NCBI RefSeq assembly: GCF_000474945.1
Contig: NZ_AXDW01000001.1
Span: 434,001-498,000 of the forward strand
Length of the DNA stretch: 64,000 nucleotides
Direction of reading: 5' to 3'
Origin: Solimonas soli DSM 21787
GTDB taxonomy: Bacteria > Pseudomonadota > Gammaproteobacteria > Nevskiales > Nevskiaceae
Part shown: in pieces, positions 6,982 through 17,060 of the stretch
Layout: every line of letters starts with the position of its first letter
Position numbering within the stretch: the stretch's first letter is position 1
Translations under genes and position numbers: made by a program
The notes under the pieces: model-generated
The model's database searches: none
What the model was told of the DNA's origin: nothing
Seen by the model: the letters and a program-made list of their open reading frames with translations, nothing else

Positions 6982-9347
6982 CGGGATTTCCTCTTGGCGG
7001 AACGCGACTTCGATGGCCGCGATTGTGGGTCGTTGCGCTGAAGCGAATCTGAACGGACGTCACCCCTGGCGCGCGGCGCCTTCGCCAGCTGGCGGATCAT
7101 CTCCAGATCGATCTTGCGTTCGTCGAGATTGACGCGCGCCACCTTGATCCGCAGGCGGTCGCCGAGGCCGTAACTCATGCCATTGCGTCCGCCGCGCAGA
7201 CGGTGCGTGCGGTCGTCGAACTCGTAGTAGTCGTTCTTCAGCGTCGAGACGTGCACGAGGCCGTCGACGTAGAGGCCGTCGAGCTCGACGAACAGGCCGA
7301 ACGGCGCGACGCCCGACACGGTGCCGTCGAATTCGTCGCCGACATGGTGACTCATGTACTCGCACTTGAGCCAGGTCGTCACTTCGCGCGTCGCTTCGTC
7401 GGCGCGACGTTCGGTCATCGAGCAATGCGTGCCGAAGGCCTCCATCTGTTCCTGCGTGTAGATGAAATCCGGTTTTCTGCGCAGCAGCCGGCGCTTGGCG
7501 ATCGCATGCTTGATGGCGCGATGCAGCAGCAGATCCGGGTAACGGCGGATCGGCGAGGTGAAATGCGCGTAGTGCGTCAGCGCCAGGCCGAAGTGGCCGA
7601 CATTGCCCGGGCTGTAACGAGCCTGCATCAGCGTGCGCAGCAGCACGGTCTGGATCAGCAGGACATCGGGCCGGCCGCGGGCCTGTTCCAGCACTTTCGC
7701 GAAGTCGCCGGCTTTCGGCTTGTCGCCGCCGCCGAGCGAAAGGCCCTTCAGCGCCAGGAACTCGCGCAGCGTGTCGACCTTCATCGGATCGGGGTCTTCG
7801 TGAATCCGGTAAAGGTTCGGCAGCTTGGCCTTCTCGACCAGCTTCGCCGCCTCGACGTTGGCGGCGACCATGCATTCCTCGATCAGGCGATGCGCGCGAT
7901 TGCGCTTGACCGGCACGATGCGGTCGATCTTGCGCTCGCCGGAGAACACGATCTTGGTCTCGGTCGATTCGAAGTCGATGGCGCCGCGCCGCGAGCGGGC
8001 CGCGAACAGCGCGTCGAACACTTCGCTGAGCACCTGCAGATGCGGCAGGACGGCCGCGCGCTGCCGGGCCTTGGCGCCGGCGGGATCGTCGAGCATTTCG
8101 GCGACGTCTTCGTAAATCAGCCGCGCGTGGCTGCGCATGACGCCCTCGAAGAAGCGCGACTTGGCGATCTCGCCGTCCGGCAGCACGCGCATCTCGCAGA
8201 CCATGCACAGGCGGTCGACGTCCGGGTTGAGCGAGCACAGGCCGTTCGACAGCTTCTCCGGCAGCATCGGGATGACGCGCTGCGGGAAGTACACGGAATT
8301 GCCGCGCTTGAACGCTTCCTTGTCGAGCGGTGCCTCGGGTGTCACGTAGGCCGAGACGTCGGCGATCGCCACCCACAGCGTCCAGCCGCCGCGCTTCTCG
8401 CGGCGCGCGTGCACGGCGTCGTCGAAGTCGCGCGCGTCGGCGCCGTCGATCGTCACCAGCGGCAGCTGGCGCAGATCCTCGCGCCCCTCGATCTGCCCGG
8501 GCTGCACGGTATCGGGAATCGCCGCGGCCTCGCGTTCGACGGCGGCGGGCCAGTCGTGCGGCAGGCTGTGCGCGCGGATCGCCGCCTCGATCTCCATGCC
8601 CGGCGCCAGATGCTCGCCGAGAATCTCGGTGATCCGGCCGACCGGCAGGGTGCGGTTGCCCGGCGGCTCGACGATTTCGGCGACGACCATCTGGCCGTGC
8701 CGGGCGCCCGCCCTGGCCAGGTCATCCGCCGGAATCAGCAGATCCTGCTGCACGCGCGGATTGTCGGGAATGACGTAGGACACGCCGCGCTCGACGTGCA
8801 GGCGACCGACGACACTGCGGCTGACGCGCTCGATGACCTCGGCGACCACGCCTTCCGGCCGGCCCTTGTAGTCGAGGCCGACGACGCGCACCAGCACGCG
8901 GTCGCCGTTCATCAGCGAGCGCATCTGCTTGGGCGCGAGGAACACGTCCTTGCCGCCGGCGTCGGGGATCAGGAAGCCGAAACCGTCGCGATGCGCCTGC
9001 ACGCTGCCGGCGACGAGATTCATCTGCGTCACCGGCCCGTAGGCGCCGCGGCGGTTCACCGCGAGCTGGCCCTCGCGAACCATGGCCACGAGGCGCTTCG
9101 ACAGCGCCTCCTGCTGCGTGAGCTTGTGCAGCTCGAAAATGCCGATCAGCTCGTCGAGCGTGAGCGGCCCTTCGTGCTGCGCCAGCATGTCGAGAATCAG
9201 CTTGCGGCTGGGGATCGGATCGGCGTAGCGCGTCTGTTCCTGCGCGTAGTCCGCATCGTGCTGCTGCCAGTCGCGGCCAGCCTGGCCGGCGGATTTTGCG
9301 GCGCGGGGCGCCGACTTGGGGTTGTCCTTGGACTTCGTTCTTTTCAT
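6978..9347 (-). CDS. rnr: Ribonuclease R
   Basis: 3'-5' exoribonuclease of the RNase II family that degrades structured RNA, including rRNA and tmRNA-tagged messages. It is 789 aa. Order: a helix-turn-helix region (about 45-110), cold-shock domains (GFGFLIPD, FLAPKQM), the RNB catalytic domain with the acidic cluster DGADARDFDDAVHA (about 299-312), HFTSPIRRYPDLLLHR, an S1 domain (about 660-745) and a basic Lys/Arg/Ser-rich tail. The start at ATG 9347 gives the family N-terminus; only a weak ribosome-binding site precedes it, and the frame is open upstream across the tRNA. Downstream it overlaps the OmpA-like gene. Confidence 0.95.
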   Translation of the reverse strand: MKRTKSKDNPKSAPRAAKSAGQAGRDWQQHDADYAQEQTRYADPIPSRKLILDMLAQHEGPLTLDELIGIFELHKLTQQEALSKRLVAMVREGQLAVNRRGAYGPVTQMNLVAGSVQAHRDGFGFLIPDAGGKDVFLAPKQMRSLMNGDRVLVRVVGLDYKGRPEGVVAEVIERVSRSVVGRLHVERGVSYVIPDNPRVQQDLLIPADDLARAGARHGQMVVAEIVEPPGNRTLPVGRITEILGEHLAPGMEIEAAIRAHSLPHDWPAAVEREAAAIPDTVQPGQIEGREDLRQLPLVTIDGADARDFDDAVHARREKRGGWTLWVAIADVSAYVTPEAPLDKEAFKRGNSVYFPQRVIPMLPEKLSNGLCSLNPDVDRLCMVCEMRVLPDGEIAKSRFFEGVMRSHARLIYEDVAEMLDDPAGAKARQRAAVLPHLQVLSEVFDALFAARSRRGAIDFESTETKIVFSGERKIDRIVPVKRNRAHRLIEECMVAANVEAAKLVEKAKLPNLYRIHEDPDPMKVDTLREFLALKGLSLGGGDKPKAGDFAKVLEQARGRPDVLLIQTVLLRTLMQARYSPGNVGHFGLALTHYAHFTSPIRRYPDLLLHRAIKHAIAKRRLLRRKPDFIYTQEQMEAFGTHCSMTERRADEATREVTTWLKCEYMSHHVGDEFDGTVSGVAPFGLFVELDGLYVDGLVHVSTLKNDYYEFDDRTHRLRGGRNGMSYGLGDRLRIKVARVNLDERKIDLEMIRQLAKAPRARGDVRSDSLQRNDPQSRPSKSRSAKRKSR

Positions 9348-9375
9348 TGACAAAGGTAGTTGGCGTCGCCACAAT
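9347..9375 (+). promoter_or_regulatory. Promoter of tRNA-Leu
   Basis: A perfect TTGACA -35 box (9347-9352), a 17-base spacer and CACAAT (-10, 9370-9375) lie about 50 bases before the tRNA. The -35 box shares base 9347 with the rnr start codon on the other strand, so the two transcription units are back to back. Confidence 0.6.
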
Positions 9376-9430
9376 GCGCGCCCTTGACGCCGACCGCAAG
9401 TGTTGACGATGCGGCGGCGCAGCCTCTCAT

Positions 9431-9515
9431 GCCGAGATGGCGGAATTGGTAGACGCACCAGTTTCAGGTACTGGCGGGTAACACCGTGGAGGTTCGAGTC
9501 CTCTTCTCGGCACCA
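9431..9515 (+). tRNA. tRNA-Leu, anticodon CAG
   Basis: Full cloverleaf with encoded CCA. The acceptor stem is GCCGAGA/TCTCGGC with discriminator A. The D-arm contains AATTGGTAGAC. The anticodon stem is CCAGT/ACTGG around the loop TTCAGGT, giving anticodon CAG at 9465-9467, which reads CUG, the expected dominant leucine codon in GC-rich genomes. There is a long variable arm (CGGGTAACACCGT), as in class II tRNAs, and the T-arm GAGGTTCGAGTCCTC. A terminator follows. Confidence 0.97.
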
Positions 9516-9523
9516 AACAGAAG

Positions 9524-9546
9524 AACCGGCGCAAGCCGGTTTTTTT
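9524..9546 (+). terminator. Terminator of tRNA-Leu
   Basis: AACCGGC and GCCGGTT form a 7-bp stem with a GCAA tetraloop, followed by a run of T to 9546. Textbook intrinsic terminator 8 bases after the tRNA. Confidence 0.9.
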
Positions 9547-9646
9547 GTGCTCGATGGCTTTTGCGAACCGCGAGCCAGATGCCGACGCGCGGCATTGTAG
9601 CGGCATCGTGGCGGCGCTGCCTTCTTTGGCTTGTGCATCCGCGGGT

Positions 9647-12169
9647 TTATTGCCAGGCATAGCTCAGCTCCGCGCCGATGGTCAGCGGCTCGCCCCAGAA
9701 CACCGCACGGTCGGTGTGCGGCAGCGTCGGGATCGCTTCGGTGACGTAATCCTTGTCGAGCAGGTTGCGCGCGAAGGCCGCCACTTCGAGCGTGCCGCGG
9801 CCCAGCGCGATGCCACTGACAGCCAGCCGCGTGCTGAAGATGCCGCACGACGGCAGATACGAGAGATCGGAGCGGCCCGGCAGGCCGCCGCCGTTGCGCG
9901 AGCCCATGTAGATGTAGTTGGTCGAACCGCGCAGCTGACCCCAGCTCGCGCGATACAGCGTGTAGTCGAGGGCGACGACGCCGGAGTTTTTCGGCGCCGA
10001 CGGGAACGGGTACTGGCCGGCAACGTTCGCGCCCGTGGCATCGGTCACTTCGAGCACCTTGGCATCGAGGTAGGAATAGTCGATCGACAGGCGCAGGCCG
10101 CCGGTGATCGCCAGCACGCCTTCGAATTCGACGCCGCGGATACGAGCGCGGCCGGCATTGGTCGCCTTGGTGTCGCCGAGCGTGCCGGGGATCAGGAAGT
10201 TGATCTGCATGTCATCGAAGTCGGTCCAGAACACGTCGGCATTGATGCGCAGGCGCCGGCCGAGCCAGTCGCTCTTCATGCCCAGCTCTGTCGTTTTCAC
10301 GTATTCCGGCGCGAAGCCGTCGGTAAAGCCGTAGCCGTAGTTGGTGCCGTCCGATGCCGGGCCTGACGCGCCCGATATCTGCGGATCGCGCAGATTGAAA
10401 CCGCCGCTGCGATAGCCCTCGACATACTTCGCGTAGAAGTGGATGTCCCTGCGCAGATCGAACTGCGTGATCAGCGAATAGCTGTCGTTGGAATAGCTGC
10501 GCTCGCCGCGCACATCGTCGAACGCTTCGGCGCTGCTCAGCTTCTGCGCGGTGCCGATGCCGTTGATGTCGACTTCCAGATAGTTGTCCTGCGTGTACGA
10601 CTTCGAGGCCTCGCGGCGATCTTGCGAACGGCGATAGCCGCCGGTCAGGTGCAGGCGCTGTTCGAGGATGTCCGGCGTCCACGTCAGCTGGCCGTACAGC
10701 GCATTGGCGCGGTTGTCGGCGCCGTAGTCACGCATGTTGAAGGTGACGATGCGCGGCCCTGCCAGCGTCGCAACGTCGTTGACGAGCCCCGGGAACATCG
10801 CGTACAGCGGCCCGAGCTGCGCCGGCAACAGGCCCGAGCTGGCCTGGTGACTGAACGGCGTGCGATCGGTCGCGTGCTCGGAGAACAGGAAGCCGCCGAC
10901 GATGTAATCGAGCTGCTCTTCGAACAGATGCCCGCTCAGCTGCAGTTCGTGCGACCACTGGTCCTGCCGCTGACGCGGAATCACCCGCGGCGTCGGACCG
11001 CCGCAGGCGACGATCGCGGCCGGGCCATCGTAGCGGTTGCTGTCGAGGCGGAAGTCCGTCGAGCCGGCGCCACCACCGAGATCGGCGTAGTACTGATCGT
11101 CCAGTTTTCGGTACGCGCCGATGTACTTCAGCTCATGGCCATCGAACGGCAGCGTCAGCGTCAGCGCATGCCCGCTGACGCGCGTCGTCGATTGTTCGAG
11201 CGGCATGCCGGTCGCCAGATGGTCGAGACGCCGCGATGAATAGACGGTGTTGAGCTCGGCGTATTCCTTGATCAGGTTCGCCGTGCCCTTGTCGGCGTCG
11301 GGCGGCAGCACCGCCTGCGCGATCGGCGCGCGCGCGTCGACGTTGGTGAGGTCGAAGCCGTAGTCCATCTGCAGCCAGTCGGTCGGCACCCAGCGCGCGT
11401 CGAAGCGCAGGCCGAGTGCTTCACGATCACCGAAGTCGCCGCCGGGCCCGGTGTTCTCCATGGTGCCGTCCCGGTGCTTGGCGAGCACGCCGAGCTTCAC
11501 GGCGGCGTCGCCGGCGAGCGGCACGTTGATCGTGCCCTTGCCGCTCAACAGCGCGCGATCGCCGGCGCTGCCGCTGAACTGCGTCCAGAACGCGCTCGGG
11601 TCCGGCTTCTTGGTGATCAGGTTGATCGCGCCGCCGGTCGTGTTGCGGCCGTACAGCGTGCCCTGCGGGCCCTTGAGGACTTCGATGCGCTGCAGATCGG
11701 CGACTTCGAGCGCAAGGCCCGAGGAACGCGCCACGTAGACGCCATCGACGTAGACGCCGACGGCCGGATCCTGCGTGACCTGCGCATCGCTGAGGCCGAC
11801 GCCGCGGATGAACATGCGCAGCGTCGAGTTGCTGGTCGGAAACGGCTCGACCGACAGGCCCGGAACATTGCCCTGCAGCTTGTCGACGCCATCGATGCCG
11901 CGTTCCTGCAGCATCTGCTCGTTGAACGCCGACATCGAGATCGGCGTGTTCTGGATCGACTCCGCCTTCTTCTGCGCGGTGACGATGATCTCTTCGATCA
12001 CCGCCGGATCAGCGGCGCGCTCGGCCGCCGGGGTCGGCGGCGCGGCGCTGGACAGTGGGATGGTGTCGAGCGGCACTTCGGCCTGCGTGGCGACGTCCTG
12101 CGCCGCCGCTTCGCCGATCAGCAAGGATGCGCACAACAGACCGCTGAGACGCGGCACGCTCTTTCGCAT
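9647..12169 (-). CDS. TonB-dependent outer-membrane receptor
   Basis: Outer-membrane 22-strand barrel that imports an unidentified substrate using TonB energy. It is 840 aa from ATG 12169, which has a GGGGGAG ribosome-binding site 4-5 bases upstream; an ATG six codons earlier is less well placed. Signal peptide about 1-24 ends AAAQ. A TonB box-like EEIIVTAQKKAESIQNTPIS precedes the plug domain (about 60-165), which has FIRGVGLSD, DPAVGVYVDGVYVARS, EVLKGPQGTLYGRNTTGGAINLITK. The barrel has many aromatic beta strands and ends ELSYAWQ. The type resembles receptors common in Solimonas-like bacteria and sphingomonads. It lies downstream of purA but has its own leader with a striking dyad. Confidence 0.93.
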   Translation of the reverse strand: MRKSVPRLSGLLCASLLIGEAAAQDVATQAEVPLDTIPLSSAAPPTPAAERAADPAVIEEIIVTAQKKAESIQNTPISMSAFNEQMLQERGIDGVDKLQGNVPGLSVEPFPTSNSTLRMFIRGVGLSDAQVTQDPAVGVYVDGVYVARSSGLALEVADLQRIEVLKGPQGTLYGRNTTGGAINLITKKPDPSAFWTQFSGSAGDRALLSGKGTINVPLAGDAAVKLGVLAKHRDGTMENTGPGGDFGDREALGLRFDARWVPTDWLQMDYGFDLTNVDARAPIAQAVLPPDADKGTANLIKEYAELNTVYSSRRLDHLATGMPLEQSTTRVSGHALTLTLPFDGHELKYIGAYRKLDDQYYADLGGGAGSTDFRLDSNRYDGPAAIVACGGPTPRVIPRQRQDQWSHELQLSGHLFEEQLDYIVGGFLFSEHATDRTPFSHQASSGLLPAQLGPLYAMFPGLVNDVATLAGPRIVTFNMRDYGADNRANALYGQLTWTPDILEQRLHLTGGYRRSQDRREASKSYTQDNYLEVDINGIGTAQKLSSAEAFDDVRGERSYSNDSYSLITQFDLRRDIHFYAKYVEGYRSGGFNLRDPQISGASGPASDGTNYGYGFTDGFAPEYVKTTELGMKSDWLGRRLRINADVFWTDFDDMQINFLIPGTLGDTKATNAGRARIRGVEFEGVLAITGGLRLSIDYSYLDAKVLEVTDATGANVAGQYPFPSAPKNSGVVALDYTLYRASWGQLRGSTNYIYMGSRNGGGLPGRSDLSYLPSCGIFSTRLAVSGIALGRGTLEVAAFARNLLDKDYVTEAIPTLPHTDRAVFWGEPLTIGAELSYAWQ

Positions 12170-12199
12170 ATCTCCCCCAAGGCGCACTGGCGGCGCTTG

Positions 12200-12229
12200 T
12201 CCGACATTTCCGGTATCCGCAATGTCGGA
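12200..12229 (-). promoter_or_regulatory. Dyad upstream of the TonB receptor gene
   Basis: TCCGACATT and AATGTCGGA form a perfect 9-bp inverted repeat separated by 12 bases, ending 31 bases before the receptor start. Half-site centres are 21 bp apart, two helical turns, as expected for an operator bound by a dimeric regulator. It could instead be a transcript hairpin after purA, but it is AT-rich and has no U-tract. Confidence 0.45.
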
Positions 12230-12305
12230 ATTTCGAGGGAAACGAGCCTCCCCCGAACTGGGGAGACATGGCGACTGCCGCTGCCGGCAGCCGCCCCGCT
12301 ATTGG

Positions 12306-13701
<1,396 letters not shown>

Positions 13702-13748
13702 AGAAACTTCCTTTCACTTACTGGTGGCGCGCTCGCAGCGCGCGGATT

Positions 13749-14729
13749 TTACGCGCCCAGGCGCAGCAATTCGTTGAGGTCGGCCGAGAAGCCGGTGGCC
13801 GGTCGCGGCGCACCGAACTCGTGGCCGACGCCGTCGTAGCGGCCGCCGCGCGCGATCTCGCGGCCGTGGCCGGGCACGAAGGCGGCGAACACCATGCCGG
13901 TGTGATAGCGGTAGCCGCGCAGTTCGGCGAGATCGACGTGCACCGGCAGCTTCGGCTTCTCGCGGCCCAGCTCGGCAACGGTCTGCTCGAGCAGCGCCAG
14001 CGCAGCCTCCACTTCGGGGCCGGCGCCCTTCAGCACGGTCCGCGCGCGGCAGAGCACCTCGTCCGGCGCGCCATTCAGTTCGATCAGCTCGCCCATCAGA
14101 TTGGCGATCGCCGGCTTGAGCCGGCGCGCGCGGGCGAACTCCTCGAGGTCGGGCGTCGATTTGCGCTGCACGATGTCGAACAGTGCCGCTTCGTCGTCGG
14201 CGTCGAGCTTGAGGCGGGCGACCACGGCGCGATAGATGCCGACGTGGCCGAGATCGACGTGCACGTTCTTCACGCCGGCCAGCTTCAGGGTCTTCAGCAT
14301 GACGCGCAGCACTTCGATGTCGGCGGCAAGTCCCGGCTCGCCGAAAATCTCGCAGCCGACCTGACGGGGCGAACGCGGCCCGCCGAGGCTGTCCGGTTGC
14401 GAGCGCAGCACGGTACCGATATAGCAGAGCCGCACGATGTCCTGGTCGCCATAGTGGCGCGCGGCGATGCGCGCGGCCTGCGGCGTCATGTCGGCGCGCA
14501 GGCCGAGCAGGCGGCCGCTGGCCGGATCGGTCAGCGTGAACATCTGCGCCTCGAGGTCCTGCGCGGTGCCGGTCAGCAGCGCGTCGAGATGCTCGATGAG
14601 CGGCGGATGGACGAGCTCGTAGCCGCTCCTGCGGTAATGATCGAGCAGCCTGCGGCGCAGGTCCTCGAGCTGCCACGAGATCGGCGGCAGGGCCTCCTCG
14701 ACGCCGCTCGGCAGCATCCACTTCTTCAT
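13749..14729 (-). CDS. hisZ: ATP phosphoribosyltransferase regulatory subunit HisZ (short)
   Basis: Paralogue of the HisRS catalytic core that lacks tRNA charging activity and activates short-form HisG in histidine synthesis. It shows MLPSGVEEALPP, LTGTAQDLEAQMFTLTDPASGRLLGLRADMTPQAARI, DLGHVGIYR and the end block FVPGHGREIARGGRYDGVGHEFGAPRPATGFSADLNELL, seen here in two pieces: the GGRYD motif and the ATGFS motif. At 326 aa it is about 65 residues shorter than typical Pseudomonas HisZ; the C-terminal segment after the ATGFS motif is absent and a stop follows at once. The shortened end abuts the duplicated purA start. The core should still fold. Confidence 0.9.
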   Translation of the reverse strand: MKKWMLPSGVEEALPPISWQLEDLRRRLLDHYRRSGYELVHPPLIEHLDALLTGTAQDLEAQMFTLTDPASGRLLGLRADMTPQAARIAARHYGDQDIVRLCYIGTVLRSQPDSLGGPRSPRQVGCEIFGEPGLAADIEVLRVMLKTLKLAGVKNVHVDLGHVGIYRAVVARLKLDADDEAALFDIVQRKSTPDLEEFARARRLKPAIANLMGELIELNGAPDEVLCRARTVLKGAGPEVEAALALLEQTVAELGREKPKLPVHVDLAELRGYRYHTGMVFAAFVPGHGREIARGGRYDGVGHEFGAPRPATGFSADLNELLRLGA

Positions 14730-14739
14730 TTCGGGTATC

Positions 14740-14931
14740 TCAAACGAACTGCAGGACCGCGATGCCGGCGACCATGCTGAGCAGGCCGATCACGCGCATG
14801 TTGCGGTTTTCCATCTGCGCAATCGTGAACAGCGTGCGCCGCCATTGTGACGGCGCCGCGAACGGCAGCAGGCCTTCGATCACCATCACCAGTGCGAGTG
14901 CGCGCACCAGCTCGGTCCAATCCAGATTCAC
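14740..14931 (-). CDS. DUF2065 small membrane protein (YjeT type)
   Basis: A 63-aa inner-membrane protein with two predicted helices (about 9-25 and 45-62) and the family pattern LVMVIEGLLPFAAPSQWRR then RVIGLLSMVAGIAVL. Function unknown. Always found next to hflC/purA in gammaproteobacteria. Its start overlaps the hflC stop (ATGA, 14928-14931), and hisZ follows 10 bases later. Confidence 0.92.
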   Translation of the reverse strand: MNLDWTELVRALALVMVIEGLLPFAAPSQWRRTLFTIAQMENRNMRVIGLLSMVAGIAVLQFV

Positions 14932-15794
14932 GGCGCGCCGTTCTTGAAGTACTTGAAGAACGGGCTGTCCGGCTGCAGGACCATGACGTCGCCCTGCCCG
15001 CCGAGGCTGTCACGGTAGACGTTCAGGGTGCGGTAGAAGTTGTAGAACTCCGGATCCTGGCCGTAGGCCTTGGCATAGATCTCGGCGGCCCTGGCATCGC
15101 CGGCGCCCTTCAGTTCCTCGGCCGCCTTGTAGGCGTTGGCGAGCGTGACCTGCGCTTCCTGGTCGGCGGTCGCGCGGATCTTTTCCGCTTCCTCGGCGCC
15201 GCGCGCGCGCAGGTCGGTGGCGACGCGCGAGCGCTCGGAGCGCATGCGCTCGTAGACCGTATCGCTGACCGACTGCGGCAGGTTAATCGACTTGATGCGC
15301 ACGTCGACGATGCTGATGCCGAGATCCTTGACCTTGCCGCCGACGCTGTCGCGCAGGGCCGCCATGATCGCGTTGCGCTGGTCCGACACCGCCTGCTGGA
15401 TGGTGCGCGAACCGAACTCGTCGCGCAGGCCGCGGTTGACGATGCTGGCGAGGCGGTCCATGGCCACCAGTTCCTGGCCGTTGGTCGCACGGTAATAGGT
15501 GGCGGCGTCGGCGATGCGCCACTTCACGTAGTAGTCGACCTCGACGTTCTTCTTTTCGACCGTGAGGAAGTTCTCGGTCTGGTTGTCGAGCGTCAGCACG
15601 CGGCCGTCGAAGGTCTGCACGCGCTGGATGAACGGCACCATGACGTGCAGGCCCGGCGCGAAGTTCTCGCCGCGCAGTTCGCCGAACTGGAACAGCACCG
15701 CGCGCTCGCGCTGGTCGACCACGAAAAAGGCGTTGCTGATCGTCCAGATGGCGAGCAGCACGACGCCGATGATGGCCAGGGTCGAGTTCTTCAT
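14928..15794 (-). CDS. hflC: FtsH modulator subunit HflC
   Basis: SPFH/band-7 protein that forms the HflK-HflC cage around FtsH protease in the inner membrane and limits its access to substrates. It is 288 aa. A single N-terminal helix (about 5-22) is followed by the SPFH domain (VDQRERAVLFQFGE, PGLHVMVPFIQRV) and a long Ala/Glu/Arg-rich coiled coil (RARGAEEAEKIRATADQEAQV). The C-terminal LQPDSPFFKYFKN is typical. Start overlaps the hflK stop by 4 bases. Confidence 0.97.
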   Translation of the reverse strand: MKNSTLAIIGVVLLAIWTISNAFFVVDQRERAVLFQFGELRGENFAPGLHVMVPFIQRVQTFDGRVLTLDNQTENFLTVEKKNVEVDYYVKWRIADAATYYRATNGQELVAMDRLASIVNRGLRDEFGSRTIQQAVSDQRNAIMAALRDSVGGKVKDLGISIVDVRIKSINLPQSVSDTVYERMRSERSRVATDLRARGAEEAEKIRATADQEAQVTLANAYKAAEELKGAGDARAAEIYAKAYGQDPEFYNFYRTLNVYRDSLGGQGDVMVLQPDSPFFKYFKNGAP

Positions 15795-16924
15795 TGGCGG
15801 CTCCGGTCGCGCGAACGCTGGCCGTCGGCGGACGAGCCGCTGCGCGGCGCGCTCGACGGCGCGTTCGAATAGTCGGTCGACGAATCCGTCTCGCCGCCTC
15901 TCTGCGCGTTCTTGAGAATCTGGTCGAGCGGCAGGTAGATCATCGGGCTGCCCTTGTCGACATCGAGCAGCACCTTGCTGGAACCGCCGAGCACACTCTG
16001 CATCATGTCCAGATAGAGACGGTCCTTGGTGACTTTCGGCGACTTGCGGTACTCGGTGACGAGCTGGTTGAAGCGCGCCGCATCACCCTCGGCCTTGGCG
16101 ATGACCTGATCGCGATAGGCGGTCGCTTCGGCGATCTGCCGCGCCGCCGCGCCGCGCGCGCGCGGCAGGCGGTCGTTGGCGTAGGCTTCCGCCTCGTTCT
16201 TGACGCGCTGCTGATCCTCGCGCGCCTTGATCGCGTCGGCGAACGCGGCCTGCACCGGCTCCGGCGGCTGCGCCTGCTGCAGGTTCACTTCGGTGACGAC
16301 CAGGCCGGCCTTGTATTCGTCGAGACGTTCCTGCAGGAGGCGCTTGGTCTCGTCGGCGACTTCCTCGCGTCCCTCGGTGAGGATGAAATCCATGGTGCTC
16401 TGGCCGACGACCTCGCGCACCGCGGCCTTGGTCGCCTGCTTCAGCGTCAGGTCCGGCTCGGTCATCTGGAACACGTAGTCCTCGACCTTGGAGACGCGGT
16501 ACTGCACCGAGAGTTCGACGTCGACGATGTTCTCGTCCTTGGTCAGCATCGTCGCTTCCTCGCGCACCGAACGCACGCCGGTGACGTTGACGATCTCGAC
16601 CGTCTCGACCGGCCACGGCAGATGCCAGTGCAGGCCGGGGCTCGTGGTGCCGACGTGATGACCGAAGCGCAGCACGACGGCGCGCTCCTGCTCGTCGACC
16701 GAATAGAAGCCGGAGGCGATCCACAGCGCCACGATGGCCAGCGCGCCGAGACCGAACAGGCCGGCCGGCAGCTTCGCCGACGAACCGCCGCCACCGCCGC
16801 CCTTGCCGCCGAAGCGCTCCCTGAAACGCTTGAGGGTGTCGTCGAGCGGATTCTGGCCGCGCTCGCCGCGCTTCGGCCCCTGATTCCACGGGTCGCGGCC
16901 CGGGCCGGGCTCATTCCAAGCCAT
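15791..16924 (-). CDS. hflK: FtsH modulator subunit HflK
   Basis: Partner of HflC. It is 377 aa. The N-terminal cytoplasmic segment (AWNEPGPGRDPWNQGP) is typical, then a glycine-rich stretch (GGKGGGGGG), one membrane helix (about 55-76), the SPFH domain (VDEQERAVVLRFGHHVGTTSPGLHWHLP) and coiled coil. LTEGREEVADETKRLLQERLD and LGGSSKVLLDVDKGSPMIYLPLD are diagnostic. The C-terminal tail is Ser/Arg rich and low complexity. hflX lies 136 bases upstream. Confidence 0.97.
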   Translation of the reverse strand: MAWNEPGPGRDPWNQGPKRGERGQNPLDDTLKRFRERFGGKGGGGGGSSAKLPAGLFGLGALAIVALWIASGFYSVDEQERAVVLRFGHHVGTTSPGLHWHLPWPVETVEIVNVTGVRSVREEATMLTKDENIVDVELSVQYRVSKVEDYVFQMTEPDLTLKQATKAAVREVVGQSTMDFILTEGREEVADETKRLLQERLDEYKAGLVVTEVNLQQAQPPEPVQAAFADAIKAREDQQRVKNEAEAYANDRLPRARGAAARQIAEATAYRDQVIAKAEGDAARFNQLVTEYRKSPKVTKDRLYLDMMQSVLGGSSKVLLDVDKGSPMIYLPLDQILKNAQRGGETDSSTDYSNAPSSAPRSGSSADGQRSRDRSRQ

Positions 16925-17060
16925 TGAAGACTCCTAAGCTGATAGTTTCGTGCAACGGCCCGCGTCGTCAGCGTGCGGACAGGAGCGGCGGCTTCATCGC
17001 CGAAAGTCTCGGCGTCCTGCCGCCAGCGGTTATGCGCAGTCTCCCGGCGAGGCGCAAATT

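Noticed and set aside
12253-12275. CTCCCC/GGGGAG hairpin as the purA terminator
   Set aside because: Only 6 bp with a 6-base loop and no U-tract; too weak to list as a feature.
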